23,502 bases of DNA from CAYHOI01 sp964358175 (lineage in GTDB: Bacteria > Margulisbacteria > Riflemargulisbacteria > GWF2-35-9): NCBI GenBank assembly GCA_964358175.1, contig CAYHOI010000022.1:1-23502 (forward strand), read 5' to 3'. Below are positions 1 to 6,830 of the stretch, one piece after another. The position numbers and the translations under genes were made by a program. The notes beneath the pieces were generated by a model. It saw nothing but the letters and a program-made list of their open reading frames with translations, did not search any database and was not told the origin of the DNA. The stretch's first letter is position 1; each line of letters begins with the position of its first letter.

Positions 1-81
1 AAACCGCCATCGCAAGATCTAGCGAAGCGTCAAAACCAATTCGGTCGAAGTATAAGCATCGAATCGTGGTATATACTCTAT

Positions 82-168
82 GCGAAAATGGTTTTCGCCG
101 TTGTCATTCGTCGCTCATTTACGCACAATAAACGTCGCTCCTCATTCCTAGCCGAAAACCCGTTTTCG
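82..168. repeat. Palindromic intergenic element upstream of aroC
   Basis: Two related palindromes bound this stretch. GCGAAAATGGTTTTCGC (82-98) has a 7-bp stem and a 3-nt loop; CGAAAACCCGTTTTCG (153-168) has a 7-bp stem and a 2-nt loop. The two arms are also inverted, imperfect copies of each other, so the block is an inverted repeat made of palindromes. The sequence CGTCGCTC occurs twice between them (109-116 and 133-140). No convincing coding frame crosses the block. It looks like a small dispersed intergenic repeat, but only one copy lies in this window, so that is inference. Confidence 0.5.
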
Positions 169-181
169 CTAAGAGCAACAA

Positions 182-215
182 AAAACCGGAAACCATTTCG
201 GTTTTAGTATATAAT
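182..215 (+). promoter_or_regulatory. aroC promoter with palindrome over the -35 region
   Basis: TATAAT at 210-215 is a perfect -10 hexamer ending 9 nt before the ATG at 225. Directly upstream, 182-191 and 196-205 form a 10-bp stem (one G-U pair) with an ACCA loop. The palindrome occupies the place where the -35 box should be, and no good -35 hexamer is visible there. It could be a regulator binding site or a DNA/RNA hairpin. No ribosome-binding site separates the -10 box from the start codon, so the mRNA would be leaderless or nearly so. Confidence 0.6.
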
Positions 216-224
216 GAAATGACA

Positions 225-1358
225 ATGCTCAGATATCTCGATGCAGGCGAATCCCACGGCAAAGCTCTTTGCGTCATCGTTGACGGCGTGCCTTCTGGCC
301 TTCCGCTCAGTGCCCCAGCCATTCAAGAGTTTCTTCAAGCACGCAAACAGGGTTATGGCCGAGGCGGTCGTCAGAAGATAGAATCTGATCACGTCGAAAT
401 ACTTTCCGGCGTACGATTTGGTAAAACCATTGGAAGCCCGATTTCACTCCTTCTTCGCAACGAAGATTATGCCAACTGGCAATCCATCATGGATCCCGAG
501 GCTTCAGCTCCTGGCGATTACCAGCCCATCACAACGCCTCGCCCTGGACATGCGGACTATGCGGGCTACGTGAAGTACCAAACCGGCGATATTCGCGATG
601 TTTTGGAGCGCTCCAGTGCGCGTGAAACTGCCATGCGGGTCGCCGTGGGCGCCATCGCCACCCTTTTTCTTGGCCAGCTTGGAATACAAACAATAAGTTA
701 TGTCCTTAGTATTGGATCGGCTCTCATTCGTGAGGAACATTACGATACTGCGACCATTGCCAACCTTATTTCCAAAAGCGACTGCCGCACCATTGAAACG
801 GAAGCTGAGAATCAAATGAAAAACGAAATTGATGAAGCTGCTCGCGCCGGAACCAGCCTTGGAGGGCGCATCATGGTTGTCGTAGCTGGCGTGCCGATTG
901 GCCTCGGAAGTCACACACAGTGGGACCGTAAACTCGATGCAAATATCGCACGTGCAGTGATGTCGGTGCAAGCGATCAAAGCTGTTGAATTTGGATTAGG
1001 GGCAAAATCTGCTGATTTGCCTGGCGATCAAGTACATGACTCCTTCGGTGTAGCTCAGGGCACTATCGTTCGCGCAAGCAATCATGCGGGGGGCATAGAG
1101 GGCGGAATGAGCAATGGGCAACCTATTATCGTAAAAGCTGCGATGAAACCAATCCCCACAATGAAAAATCCTCTTCAATCAGTTGATTTAACCACTAAGC
1201 AGGCTGTTCCTTCCTTTTTTGAACGTGCAGATGTGTGCGCGGTTCCAGCAGCGGCAGTCGTCTGTGAAGGCGTTGTCGCAATAGAAATCGCCAATGCACT
1301 TCTCGAAAAGTTTGGTGGGGATAGTTTAAGCGAGATCCAAAGCCGAATTCAATACTAA
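225..1358 (+). CDS. aroC: Chorismate synthase
   Basis: Catalyses loss of phosphate from 5-enolpyruvylshikimate-3-phosphate to give chorismate, the last shared step of aromatic amino acid synthesis; it needs reduced FMN and acts in the cytosol. Family signatures are present in order: AGESHGKAL near the N-terminus, RPGHADY at about residues 106-112, RSSARETAMR at 129-138, GTSLGGRI near 210, and the HAGGIEGGMSNG loop near 290. The product of about 377 residues is full length. An in-frame ATG at 219 gives two extra residues, but family members usually begin MLRYL, and the -10 box ending at 215 leaves too little room for an mRNA that includes 219; I prefer 225. It is a single gene, followed by the MerR-like gene on the same strand with its own promoter. 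Confidence 0.97.
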   Translation: MLRYLDAGESHGKALCVIVDGVPSGLPLSAPAIQEFLQARKQGYGRGGRQKIESDHVEILSGVRFGKTIGSPISLLLRNEDYANWQSIMDPEASAPGDYQPITTPRPGHADYAGYVKYQTGDIRDVLERSSARETAMRVAVGAIATLFLGQLGIQTISYVLSIGSALIREEHYDTATIANLISKSDCRTIETEAENQMKNEIDEAARAGTSLGGRIMVVVAGVPIGLGSHTQWDRKLDANIARAVMSVQAIKAVEFGLGAKSADLPGDQVHDSFGVAQGTIVRASNHAGGIEGGMSNGQPIIVKAAMKPIPTMKNPLQSVDLTTKQAVPSFFERADVCAVPAAAVVCEGVVAIEIANALLEKFGGDSLSEIQSRIQY

Positions 1359-1387
1359 CTCAAGACTCCCATTAAAGACAATTTTTG

Positions 1388-1396
1388 TGTTATACT
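1388..1396 (+). promoter_or_regulatory. Extended -10 promoter of the MerR-like gene
   Basis: TGtTATACT is an extended -10 element (TG at 1388-1389, hexamer 1391-1396). It ends exactly 8 nt before the ATG at 1405. No good -35 box is seen 16-18 nt upstream, which is usual for extended -10 promoters. The predicted mRNA would begin about 2 nt before the ATG. Confidence 0.6.
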
Positions 1397-1404
1397 GGCA
1401 GGGC

Positions 1405-2139
1405 ATGGAGGAAACCTATACCAGCAAGGATGTCTGCAAATTAACAGGATGCACCCACAGACAACTTCAATACTGGGAACAAAAGAACTATTTAACCCCT
1501 ACTCTCGGAAGTCGTAATGTTCGATATTACAATGAATCAACCATCCAAATCATCAAACAAATCATCCGAAACAAAAAGTCGGGGAAATCACTCGGCGAAG
1601 CTTATGTTCTGGGAGAGCAACACGCGCTTACACCAGAGTTGGTTCGTTCAGATTTAATCTCAGCTCTTCAACAACTTGAAGAGGACTGGTTTTCCAAAAA
1701 TAAAGATATTTTGCTCATACTGGATCAAATATTCAAACTTGAAAACACCATCCCACGATACCCCTATTTCATGTACAACGAAGGTGATCTAGTGGCACTT
1801 AAAAATCTTCAGGAAAAAGCAATAAAACTAAAACACCAGAAAGATCAACTTTATTACGAAATAAAATCACGGATGCTTGAAAACTCCAGCTCACCCTCAT
1901 CCCAAGCGACGACCCCGTCTCTGATCCCTGAAGATCTCGTGTCTGAGGCTCCTAAAGATCACTATTTTTCTATCGATCAACTCGTCCTTCTTTGTATGAA
2001 GAAAAATTCTGCCATAAACACTCACTCTATTCGAGACAATCTATCGGCAAGACTACGCGCAGGTGAAACAGCTTCACAAATTGCAAACAAAATCTTTAAC
2101 GAACCCATTGAGGAGCTGAGACGAAATAACCCTTACTGA
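1405..2139 (+). CDS. MerR-family transcriptional regulator
   Basis: A DNA-binding regulator of 244 residues. The first 70 residues are a MerR-type winged helix-turn-helix: TSKDVCKLTGCTHRQLQYWE is the first HTH, RYYNESTIQIIKQI the wing and following helix. The middle (about 90-165) is helix-rich and may form the dimerising coiled coil. After a Ser/Pro/Thr-rich linker comes a C-terminal helical segment of about 60 residues that I do not recognise; it has no Cys cluster, so metal sensing of the MerR/CueR type is unlikely. A GTG at 1387 would add six residues, but it lies inside the -10 element, so ATG 1405 is chosen. The stop codon directly abuts the stop of the convergent minus-strand gene, with no terminator hairpin seen. 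Effector and targets are unknown. Confidence 0.85.
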   Translation: MEETYTSKDVCKLTGCTHRQLQYWEQKNYLTPTLGSRNVRYYNESTIQIIKQIIRNKKSGKSLGEAYVLGEQHALTPELVRSDLISALQQLEEDWFSKNKDILLILDQIFKLENTIPRYPYFMYNEGDLVALKNLQEKAIKLKHQKDQLYYEIKSRMLENSSSPSSQATTPSLIPEDLVSEAPKDHYFSIDQLVLLCMKKNSAINTHSIRDNLSARLRAGETASQIANKIFNEPIEELRRNNPY

Positions 2140-2649
2140 TTAACCCGTTGTATCAAGCCTAGATGGCTCCGCGGTTTCAACTTTGAGAGCTTCAAAGGTT
2201 CTAAGTGGGGAAACAACCTTTGAGTACTTATTCTCCAAAGACCGCTGCTGACCTGCTTGCTGGAGTCTCGTTCGAATAACCTCCATCTGTTCGCTTACCC
2301 TTTCAGACAATTCTTGTTCTATACGGGATATTTTTGAAATAAGGTCAATAATCATTAAATCGGCATTCTTTAATTGCGCTATCTTTTCTTGATCAATATC
2401 TGCTAGTTTCCCGGTAGAGGAGAATGTCGCAATTTCTTTTCTTAGTGGAGATAGCTCCTCCTCAACGGTTCGAATATCCTCCATCATCCTCTTTTTATCT
2501 GCCATCATTTGATCGAGTAAATCCGGCTGATTAATATCCACCAGGAGATCCCGAATCTGTCTTTCCAATACCATCAACCCTTTTTCGTATACTCGGAGTT
2601 CTTTGGATTGTAAATTTTCTAACAGGTGAAGTCGTTGATGCATATCCAT
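2140..2649 (-). CDS. Coiled-coil protein, possibly FlgN-like
   Basis: A 169-residue, almost wholly helical, charged protein without signal peptide or membrane segment. Residues about 1-130 show heptad-like spacing of Leu/Ile with many Glu/Lys/Arg, typical of a coiled coil. The pattern of a YxxxLxxLExxI-type first helix followed by a KKRMMEDI-type helix resembles the FlgN flagellar chaperone family, but the likeness is weak and no flagellar gene is nearby, so I do not assign that role. Last gene of the secG operon, starting 3 nt after the upstream stop, so probably translationally coupled. A second ATG six bases downstream is an alternative start. Confidence 0.75.
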   Translation of the reverse strand: MDMHQRLHLLENLQSKELRVYEKGLMVLERQIRDLLVDINQPDLLDQMMADKKRMMEDIRTVEEELSPLRKEIATFSSTGKLADIDQEKIAQLKNADLMIIDLISKISRIEQELSERVSEQMEVIRTRLQQAGQQRSLENKYSKVVSPLRTFEALKVETAEPSRLDTTG

Positions 2650-2652
2650 GAG

Positions 2653-3348
2653 CTATAAATAGCTTGCGAATCCAATAGCTGCAACACGCTCAGCATCCAG
2701 CATTAACAGAGCCATATCTTTAAGACGTTCATTCTCAGCATGAAGGAGTTCCTTTGTGGCCTCGATTCGCTCTTTATCTCCAGCCACCTTTTCCAGTCCT
2801 GCACAAGAAGCGTCAGCACTAATCTTTTTCGTAGCATGATCATACTGGAAGGGAAACCTGCGACACGATTCAGGCCTAACTGAATATATCTCGCAACGCC
2901 CCCTCTCGGAGAGAAAAAAACACCGGGAACCTTTCTTCTTGAGAGATGGCATGTAGTCATGATTGAGTTGATCACTCACAAGCACCCCCATTTCACCAAA
3001 AACACTTACATTCCCTGTTTCTAAATATAATTCAAGCATCTTCGCAAACCCTCTAAAAGAGCCATCAATCGCGTCTGCATGTCCAGAATCTACGAGTCGT
3101 GCAACATCGATCAGGGATAAAACAACTTTGCCGCTGAGTTGAGAACAGCAATTGGATATACAACTATCACATACTGGTAAAAGTTTGGGGCTTTCATCGT
3201 TATCAGCTACATCTCGCCTTGTAAGTTGTTTGAAGTTTCCGGAAATTTGCTTCGGAAAACTCCCCTGCGCTATTCCTTCTTTGACAAACAAAATAACATC
3301 ATTCCAGAGAAAATTTAATTTGTCTGCTAAAGACAGTGTCTTTTCCAC
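2653..3348 (-). CDS. YkgJ-family cysteine cluster protein
   Basis: A 231-residue protein of the YkgJ (CxxCxxxCC zinc/iron-chelating) family, whose biochemical role is not established. Visible ligands are C60, C63, C67 and C68 in the first cluster and C143, C152, C162 and C182 in the second; the hallmark C-x-IYxxRPxxCRxFPF stretch is at about 152-167. About 55 extra residues precede the first cluster. The start is GTG at 3348, 6 nt after the secG stop, so it is the second gene of the secG operon; no clear ribosome site is seen, in keeping with coupling. The link to secG is positional only. Confidence 0.85.
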   Translation of the reverse strand: MEKTLSLADKLNFLWNDVILFVKEGIAQGSFPKQISGNFKQLTRRDVADNDESPKLLPVCDSCISNCCSQLSGKVVLSLIDVARLVDSGHADAIDGSFRGFAKMLELYLETGNVSVFGEMGVLVSDQLNHDYMPSLKKKGSRCFFLSERGRCEIYSVRPESCRRFPFQYDHATKKISADASCAGLEKVAGDKERIEATKELLHAENERLKDMALLMLDAERVAAIGFASYL

Positions 3349-3354
3349 AGGGTG

Positions 3355-3573
3355 TTACCGAACCATCCCCAACATCAATGAGGAGATGAGAAAAATGGCG
3401 CCTGCCACTCCCGTTAATCGATTAAGTCCGCCTTCCAAACCCTTTTGAGATGCAAACACCCGAGCTTGGCTTCCAATCGATCCAAGACCCTCGCCCTTCG
3501 CAGAGTGAAGCAGTACCAGTAAAATAAGTCCTATGGAGGATAGAAGCTGAACAATAAGTAAAAATATTTTCAT
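3355..3573 (-). CDS. secG: Protein translocase subunit SecG
   Basis: A 72-residue inner-membrane subunit of the SecYEG protein-export channel. Two hydrophobic segments (about 3-22 and 52-70) flank a cytoplasmic loop with the family pattern LLHSAKGEGLG followed by a Gly-rich stretch and GLEGGLNRLT. Length and topology are normal. The ATG at 3573 has a strong Shine-Dalgarno site, AGGAG at 3580-3584, 6 nt upstream. First gene of a three-gene operon with the YkgJ-like and coiled-coil genes, and divergent from the HAD phosphatase. Confidence 0.93.
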   Translation of the reverse strand: MKIFLLIVQLLSSIGLILLVLLHSAKGEGLGSIGSQARVFASQKGLEGGLNRLTGVAGAIFLISSLMLGMVR

Positions 3574-3617
3574 TAATATCTCCTCTTGGATCAGGCCATT
3601 TTGCCCAATTTCAGTAC

Positions 3618-3645
3618 ATTATATCTTAATTTCTTGATTTGTCGA
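3618..3645 (-). promoter_or_regulatory. secG operon promoter
   Basis: On the minus strand TCGACA (3640-3645), a 16-nt spacer and TATAAT (3618-3623). The expected mRNA start near 3611 gives a leader of about 38 nt carrying the AGGAG ribosome site. It physically overlaps the promoter of the divergent HAD gene. Confidence 0.65.
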
Positions 3646-3662
3646 ACAGCTTAACTTAAAAT
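3634..3662 (+). promoter_or_regulatory. Promoter of the HAD phosphatase gene
   Basis: TTGATT (3634-3639), a 17-nt spacer and TAAAAT (3657-3662). The expected mRNA start is near 3669, about 5 nt before the GTG at 3674, so the leader is very short and has no ribosome-binding site. The -35 box overlaps the -35 box of the secG promoter. Confidence 0.6.
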
Positions 3663-3673
3663 GAATACTACTT

Positions 3674-4351
3674 GTGACTAATCAGAGAGCTCTTTTTATT
3701 GATATCGACAACACGTTAATTCGCGGAACCTCCATTAACCTGCTTGTGAAATACGCATACCAGCATGGTTTGATCCCCCTGTCATTTGTTCCAAGGGCTA
3801 CTTACTGGTACTTTTTGTATAAAATAAACTACATTCGTGATTTTACAAAAATCGCTGAGAAAACTTCCTCTCTTCTAGAAGGTCTCATGCGAAAAATGCC
3901 TGCTTCTGAAATTCAAACTATTTTCAAAAACTGTTTTGACACAGCTATCCGCCCTCTTGTTTTTCCTGATTCACATACATTCCTTAATGACTTCAAGAAT
4001 AATGGTTTTGATATCCACTTTATCTCATCCACCTTTGAGCCTCTCGCCTGTCTTCTGCGTGACTATTACGGATTCGGTCAGGTAATCGCCACTCAGCTCG
4101 AAATTAAAGATCATCACTACACGGGTTCCATCGCGGGGAATATTTGCTATGGCTCTGAAAAACTTCGGCAAATTGAATCTATCGCCACCAGAGATCATCT
4201 AAACTTAGCAGAAAGCTATGCATTTTCAGATCATATATCGGACATCCCTATGTTGGAAAAGGTCGGACATCCGGTTGTGGTCAATCCTCACGGTCAACTC
4301 AAAAAGATCGCTCGTCAAAGAGGCTGGGAAATACGAAAGCTTTCGTTATAA
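3674..4351 (+). CDS. HAD-IB family phosphatase (SerB-like)
   Basis: A cytosolic phosphohydrolase of the haloacid dehalogenase superfamily, subfamily IB (phosphoserine-phosphatase type). All four motifs are visible: D10-x-D12-N-T14 (nucleophile and acid/base), the ISST motif at 117-120, K163 in SEKL, and FSDHISD with D186 and D190 for magnesium. Residues about 20-95 form a helical cap with an aromatic stretch (YWYFLY) that suggests a hydrophobic surface. At 225 residues it is typical for the subfamily. GTG 3674 is the first possible start because an in-frame stop lies just upstream. It overlaps the convergent Fis-like gene by 6 nt. The substrate cannot be read from the sequence; phosphoserine or a phospholipid head-group monoester are possible. 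Confidence 0.88.
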   Translation: MTNQRALFIDIDNTLIRGTSINLLVKYAYQHGLIPLSFVPRATYWYFLYKINYIRDFTKIAEKTSSLLEGLMRKMPASEIQTIFKNCFDTAIRPLVFPDSHTFLNDFKNNGFDIHFISSTFEPLACLLRDYYGFGQVIATQLEIKDHHYTGSIAGNICYGSEKLRQIESIATRDHLNLAESYAFSDHISDIPMLEKVGHPVVVNPHGQLKKIARQRGWEIRKLSL

Positions 4352-4945
4352 TCCGTATTTTTTAATTTTGTACCCCATGATACGTTCCGTGATTCCCAAA
4401 TGTTTCGCTGCAGAAATTTTTATCCCCTCTGCACGGCGCAACGCTTCCTGAATAATGTCCTTTTCTAGAGCATCAACAATCTCTGCAAGATTAATATTTT
4501 CAGGAAGAAACTGAACTCGAAACGTTAAAAAGTCGCTACTGGGTGTAACCATACTCCGCGTGGCCTGATTATAAGACAAAAAATCAAGATGTCTTTCCCA
4601 ATAATCTCGCAACAGCAGCATAAATAACTTCATTTTTCTGGTCTTCCTCATAAATGATCTGGGTTGCAAAATTTTTAGGCATAAGCAAGTCTCGCCCTGT
4701 TGAGCTTCCCTCAAAAAAACATACCACTCATGAATCTCTCCATCCGCTATTCTCATCATTGGTTTCTCTCGACTCAGAAATGGGGACTCAAAAGACAATT
4801 TATGTTTTGGAATCAATTCTAGAGATATCAACTGATAACGTGAACATAGGAAGCTTGTCACTTTATCGATAAACTCAGCCCGATCCTTATAAAGGGGGAG
4901 CTTGTTTATTTTTTGAATCTCTTTGAGAATTTTTTTGCTTGCCAT
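4346..4945 (-). CDS. Fis-type HTH regulator lacking an AAA+ domain
   Basis: A 199-residue protein. The last 47 residues (about 153-199) are the Fis-type DNA-binding domain of NtrC-family activators, with the signatures IIQEALRRAEG, SAAKHLGIT and YKIKKYGL. The first 130 residues look like a small alpha/beta sensor domain, perhaps GAF-like, with strands such as LISLELIP and CLCLKIL. The central sigma-54-interacting AAA+ ATPase (no Walker A, no GAFTGA) is absent, although full-length family members place it between these parts. The protein could therefore bind DNA but not drive sigma-54 open complexes. A leader of about 30 nt with AGGCGGA precedes the ATG. Convergent with the HAD gene. Confidence 0.8.
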   Translation of the reverse strand: MASKKILKEIQKINKLPLYKDRAEFIDKVTSFLCSRYQLISLELIPKHKLSFESPFLSREKPMMRIADGEIHEWYVFLREAQQGETCLCLKILQPRSFMRKTRKMKLFMLLLRDYWERHLDFLSYNQATRSMVTPSSDFLTFRVQFLPENINLAEIVDALEKDIIQEALRRAEGIKISAAKHLGITERIMGYKIKKYGL

Positions 4946-4981
4946 TATTCCGCCTAAACTAATCTATACTCTTGCAAACTC

Positions 4982-5010
4982 AGTATAGTAAAATTCATCC
5001 TTTAAGGCAA
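4982..5010 (-). promoter_or_regulatory. Promoter of the Fis-like regulator gene
   Basis: On the minus strand TTGCCT (5005-5010), a 17-nt spacer and TATACT (4982-4987). The expected mRNA start near 4975 gives a leader of about 30 nt with an AGGCGGA ribosome-site candidate before the ATG at 4945. Confidence 0.65.
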
Positions 5011-5988
5011 TCATACACGATCGTGTGGTTTGCTAACCAAGTGCAAAAAGAAAATTGCACCAATAAAAGAGGTAAAAACACCGACCGGAACCTCAATCGG
5101 ATAACACGCATTTCGTGCTACAAGATCAGCAAGCAATAGGATAAGCCCCCCGCCCAACGCACAACCCCAGATAAGCGAAGCATGCGAGGCACCCAGCCAA
5201 AAGCGCATCACATTGGGAACCATGAGACCAATAAATCCGATCGGTCCGAGCAAAGAAACAACAGTCCCCACTAAGAGTGCATTAAGTGATATAAACTGCC
5301 ATCGAACCTTTCCTACATGGACCCCCTTGCTAAGAGCAAATTCCTCGCCAAGGCTAAGCAAATCCAGTGTCCGCACGTTCAACAACAAAACAACCAGGCC
5401 AACTAAAAGCACGATTGCCAGCAGTCCCACGCTACCCCATGAAATATTTTGGATACTCCCCACCAACCAATGCAAAATCTTAAAAGTATCAAGATAGTCA
5501 AACTGAAATTGCACAAAAAGAATCCCGCTTGAGAAAAGCATATTCAAGGCGACCCCTGTGAGAAGTACTTTATGAGTTTCATTCCAATTTTGCTTCCGCG
5601 AAAAAACATACATTAATACGGTAGAGAATAGTGCCATTGCCATCGCTGGAACCACCAAGTTGGACCAACCCACATACATAGCCAAAATCGCACCCAGAGA
5701 GGCCGCTCCAGCAATACCAAGCGTATAGGGGGTGGCCAAGGGATTAGAGAATATGGACTGAAAAGACAAACCAGATAATGCCAAAATAGCCCCAGCAAAA
5801 TATCCCAGAAGCATACGAGGAATACGGTAATTCAAAACCAATTCTGAGATTTCGGATTGCTGAAATATCTGCTCAGGACTCACCAGGTTCACGCCCAGAA
5901 ATGGCACCACGAGTAGCATGATCATGCTTACTATGCTCAAAAACATAATGCGATGCGTCAACTTAGAAAACAAGGGTTTGCTCCCCAA
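5011..5988 (-). CDS. btuC: FecCD-type ABC permease, probably vitamin B12 (BtuC)
   Basis: An inner-membrane permease of the FecCD/BtuC family for cobalamin, haem or ferric siderophores. About ten hydrophobic segments are seen. Family motifs are RIPRMLLGYFAG near 53, SGLSFQSIFSNPLATPYTLG near 72-91, and GPIGFIGLMVPNVMRF near 247-262, the region that contacts the ATPase. The length of 325 residues is standard. The track start is TTG 5988, which overlaps the ATPase stop by 26 nt; ATG at 5946 (MFLSIVSM) would avoid overlap but loses basic N-terminal residues, so the start is uncertain. A B12 role is inferred because the only binding protein and receptor in the window are BtuF/BtuB under a cobalamin riboswitch; siderophore or haem transport is not excluded. 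Confidence 0.82.
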   Translation of the reverse strand: MGSKPLFSKLTHRIMFLSIVSMIMLLVVPFLGVNLVSPEQIFQQSEISELVLNYRIPRMLLGYFAGAILALSGLSFQSIFSNPLATPYTLGIAGAASLGAILAMYVGWSNLVVPAMAMALFSTVLMYVFSRKQNWNETHKVLLTGVALNMLFSSGILFVQFQFDYLDTFKILHWLVGSIQNISWGSVGLLAIVLLVGLVVLLLNVRTLDLLSLGEEFALSKGVHVGKVRWQFISLNALLVGTVVSLLGPIGFIGLMVPNVMRFWLGASHASLIWGCALGGGLILLLADLVARNACYPIEVPVGVFTSFIGAIFFLHLVSKPHDRV

Positions 5989-6715
5989 CTTTTACTTGTT
6001 TAAAAGATCGCTCAAAAAATGTATCGAACTGATCCAAAGCCTGACCAAAAGCACCTTCAAAAAAAACAGCCCCCTTCTTGATGAGCAATGCTTTGGCAAT
6101 TCTCCCCAAACGGGAACACACCAGCCAGTTCCATTCGTGTACGACAAGAATCAACGTTCTCCCCTGCACGCTCAGATCCTCTAACCATGACACCACCTGA
6201 TCAACGTAAGCAGGATCAAGGAAATTAAACGGTTCATCCAAGCAAACAACGGGGCACGCTTGCACTTGAACACTTGCAAGAAGAAGTCTTTGCAATTCCC
6301 CTCCGCTGAGCGTCAGTACTGACTGCGAATAGAGCTTCTCTAGGGAAAATCGGTGTACCGCTTCGCTGATTCTCATGGGATCGCAAGGGGCACATCCTGA
6401 GGAAAGACTCAGCACCTGAGAAACCGTATAGGGCATTGTAAAGACAAGCTTCTGGGGCAGATAACTCATGCGCTGAGCCCAAGATTTGTGCGAAAAACGA
6501 TCAATCGCTGTCTGATCCCATCGAATCATTCCTGACTTCACCTTAAGCTGTCTCGCTAGACATTTAAGTAGCGTCGTTTTGCCTCCGCCGTTAGGCCCCA
6601 AAACCACCCAAATTTCACCTGGTCGAATCCTCCACGAAATATCATGCAATATCAACGTATTCACATAACCATAACTGAGATGATCAATATACATATTTTC
6701 AGATGGGGAATTCAT
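5963..6715 (-). CDS. btuD: ABC transporter ATPase, probably vitamin B12 (BtuD)
   Basis: The cytoplasmic ATP-hydrolysing subunit of a FecE/BtuD-type importer, 250 residues. Walker A is GPNGGGKTT (40-48), Q-loop Q87, signature LSGGELQ (135-141), Walker B VVCLDEP (155-161), and switch His H192. First gene of a two-gene operon; the permease gene begins near or within its end. The ATG at 6715 has no Shine-Dalgarno site; a second ATG (MYIDHL) lies seven codons in. The leader of about 60 nt carries a long hairpin described separately. Substrate assignment to B12 rests on context only. Confidence 0.85.
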   Translation of the reverse strand: MNSPSENMYIDHLSYGYVNTLILHDISWRIRPGEIWVVLGPNGGGKTTLLKCLARQLKVKSGMIRWDQTAIDRFSHKSWAQRMSYLPQKLVFTMPYTVSQVLSLSSGCAPCDPMRISEAVHRFSLEKLYSQSVLTLSGGELQRLLLASVQVQACPVVCLDEPFNFLDPAYVDQVVSWLEDLSVQGRTLILVVHEWNWLVCSRLGRIAKALLIKKGAVFFEGAFGQALDQFDTFFERSFKQVKVGEQTLVF

Positions 6716-6726
6716 AGGGATCTATA

Positions 6727-6775
6727 GTTAGGGCATCCTTGTTTCGTACAGGGGGGGAATCAAGGACTCCCTAAC
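6727..6775 (-). promoter_or_regulatory. 5' leader hairpin of the btuDC-type operon
   Basis: Minus-strand RNA can form GTTAGGG (6775-6769) with CCCTAAC (6733-6727), then a 2x2 internal loop, then TCCTTG (6766-6761) with CAAGGA (6741-6736). The 19-nt loop contains seven consecutive C. The stem begins about 2 nt from the predicted mRNA start and ends 11 nt before the ATG. It lacks the B12 box and CGCAAC-GTAA core, so it is not a second cobalamin riboswitch. The AAGGA in the 3' arm is too far from the ATG to be a normal ribosome site. It may control stability or translation. Confidence 0.5.
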
Positions 6776-6783
6776 TGGTATCA

Positions 6784-6812
6784 ATTATAACATACGCATT
6801 CTGGAATTTCTA
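6784..6812 (-). promoter_or_regulatory. Promoter of the btuDC-type operon
   Basis: On the minus strand a perfect TATAAT (6784-6789) with TAGAAA (6807-6812, four of six -35 matches) at 17-nt spacing. The predicted mRNA start is near 6777, at the base of the leader hairpin. Confidence 0.55.
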
Positions 6813-6830
6813 TAAAAATACAATACTTTT

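Noticed and set aside
182..205. Hairpin before aroC as an intrinsic terminator of an upstream plus-strand gene
   Set aside because: It is followed by TTTTAG only and runs straight into the -10 box; its A-run is on the wrong side for plus-strand termination.
119..392. Minus-strand open frames of 67 and 62 codons across the aroC upstream region
   Set aside because: They run through the palindromic element and the start of aroC, have no ribosome site and no domain features; composition fits non-coding repeat sequence.
504..971. 155-codon minus-strand frame inside aroC
   Set aside because: Entirely inside a certain gene, with scattered Cys/His and no family pattern; a shadow frame.
1387..1404. 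GTG 1387 as start of the MerR-like gene
   Set aside because: It lies in the extended -10 element, so the codon would be upstream of the mRNA start; ATG 1405 begins the conserved HTH.
6716..6790. Possible second cobalamin riboswitch before the ABC ATPase
   Set aside because: No B12 box, no CGCAAC-GTAA core and too short; only a simple hairpin with a C-rich loop.
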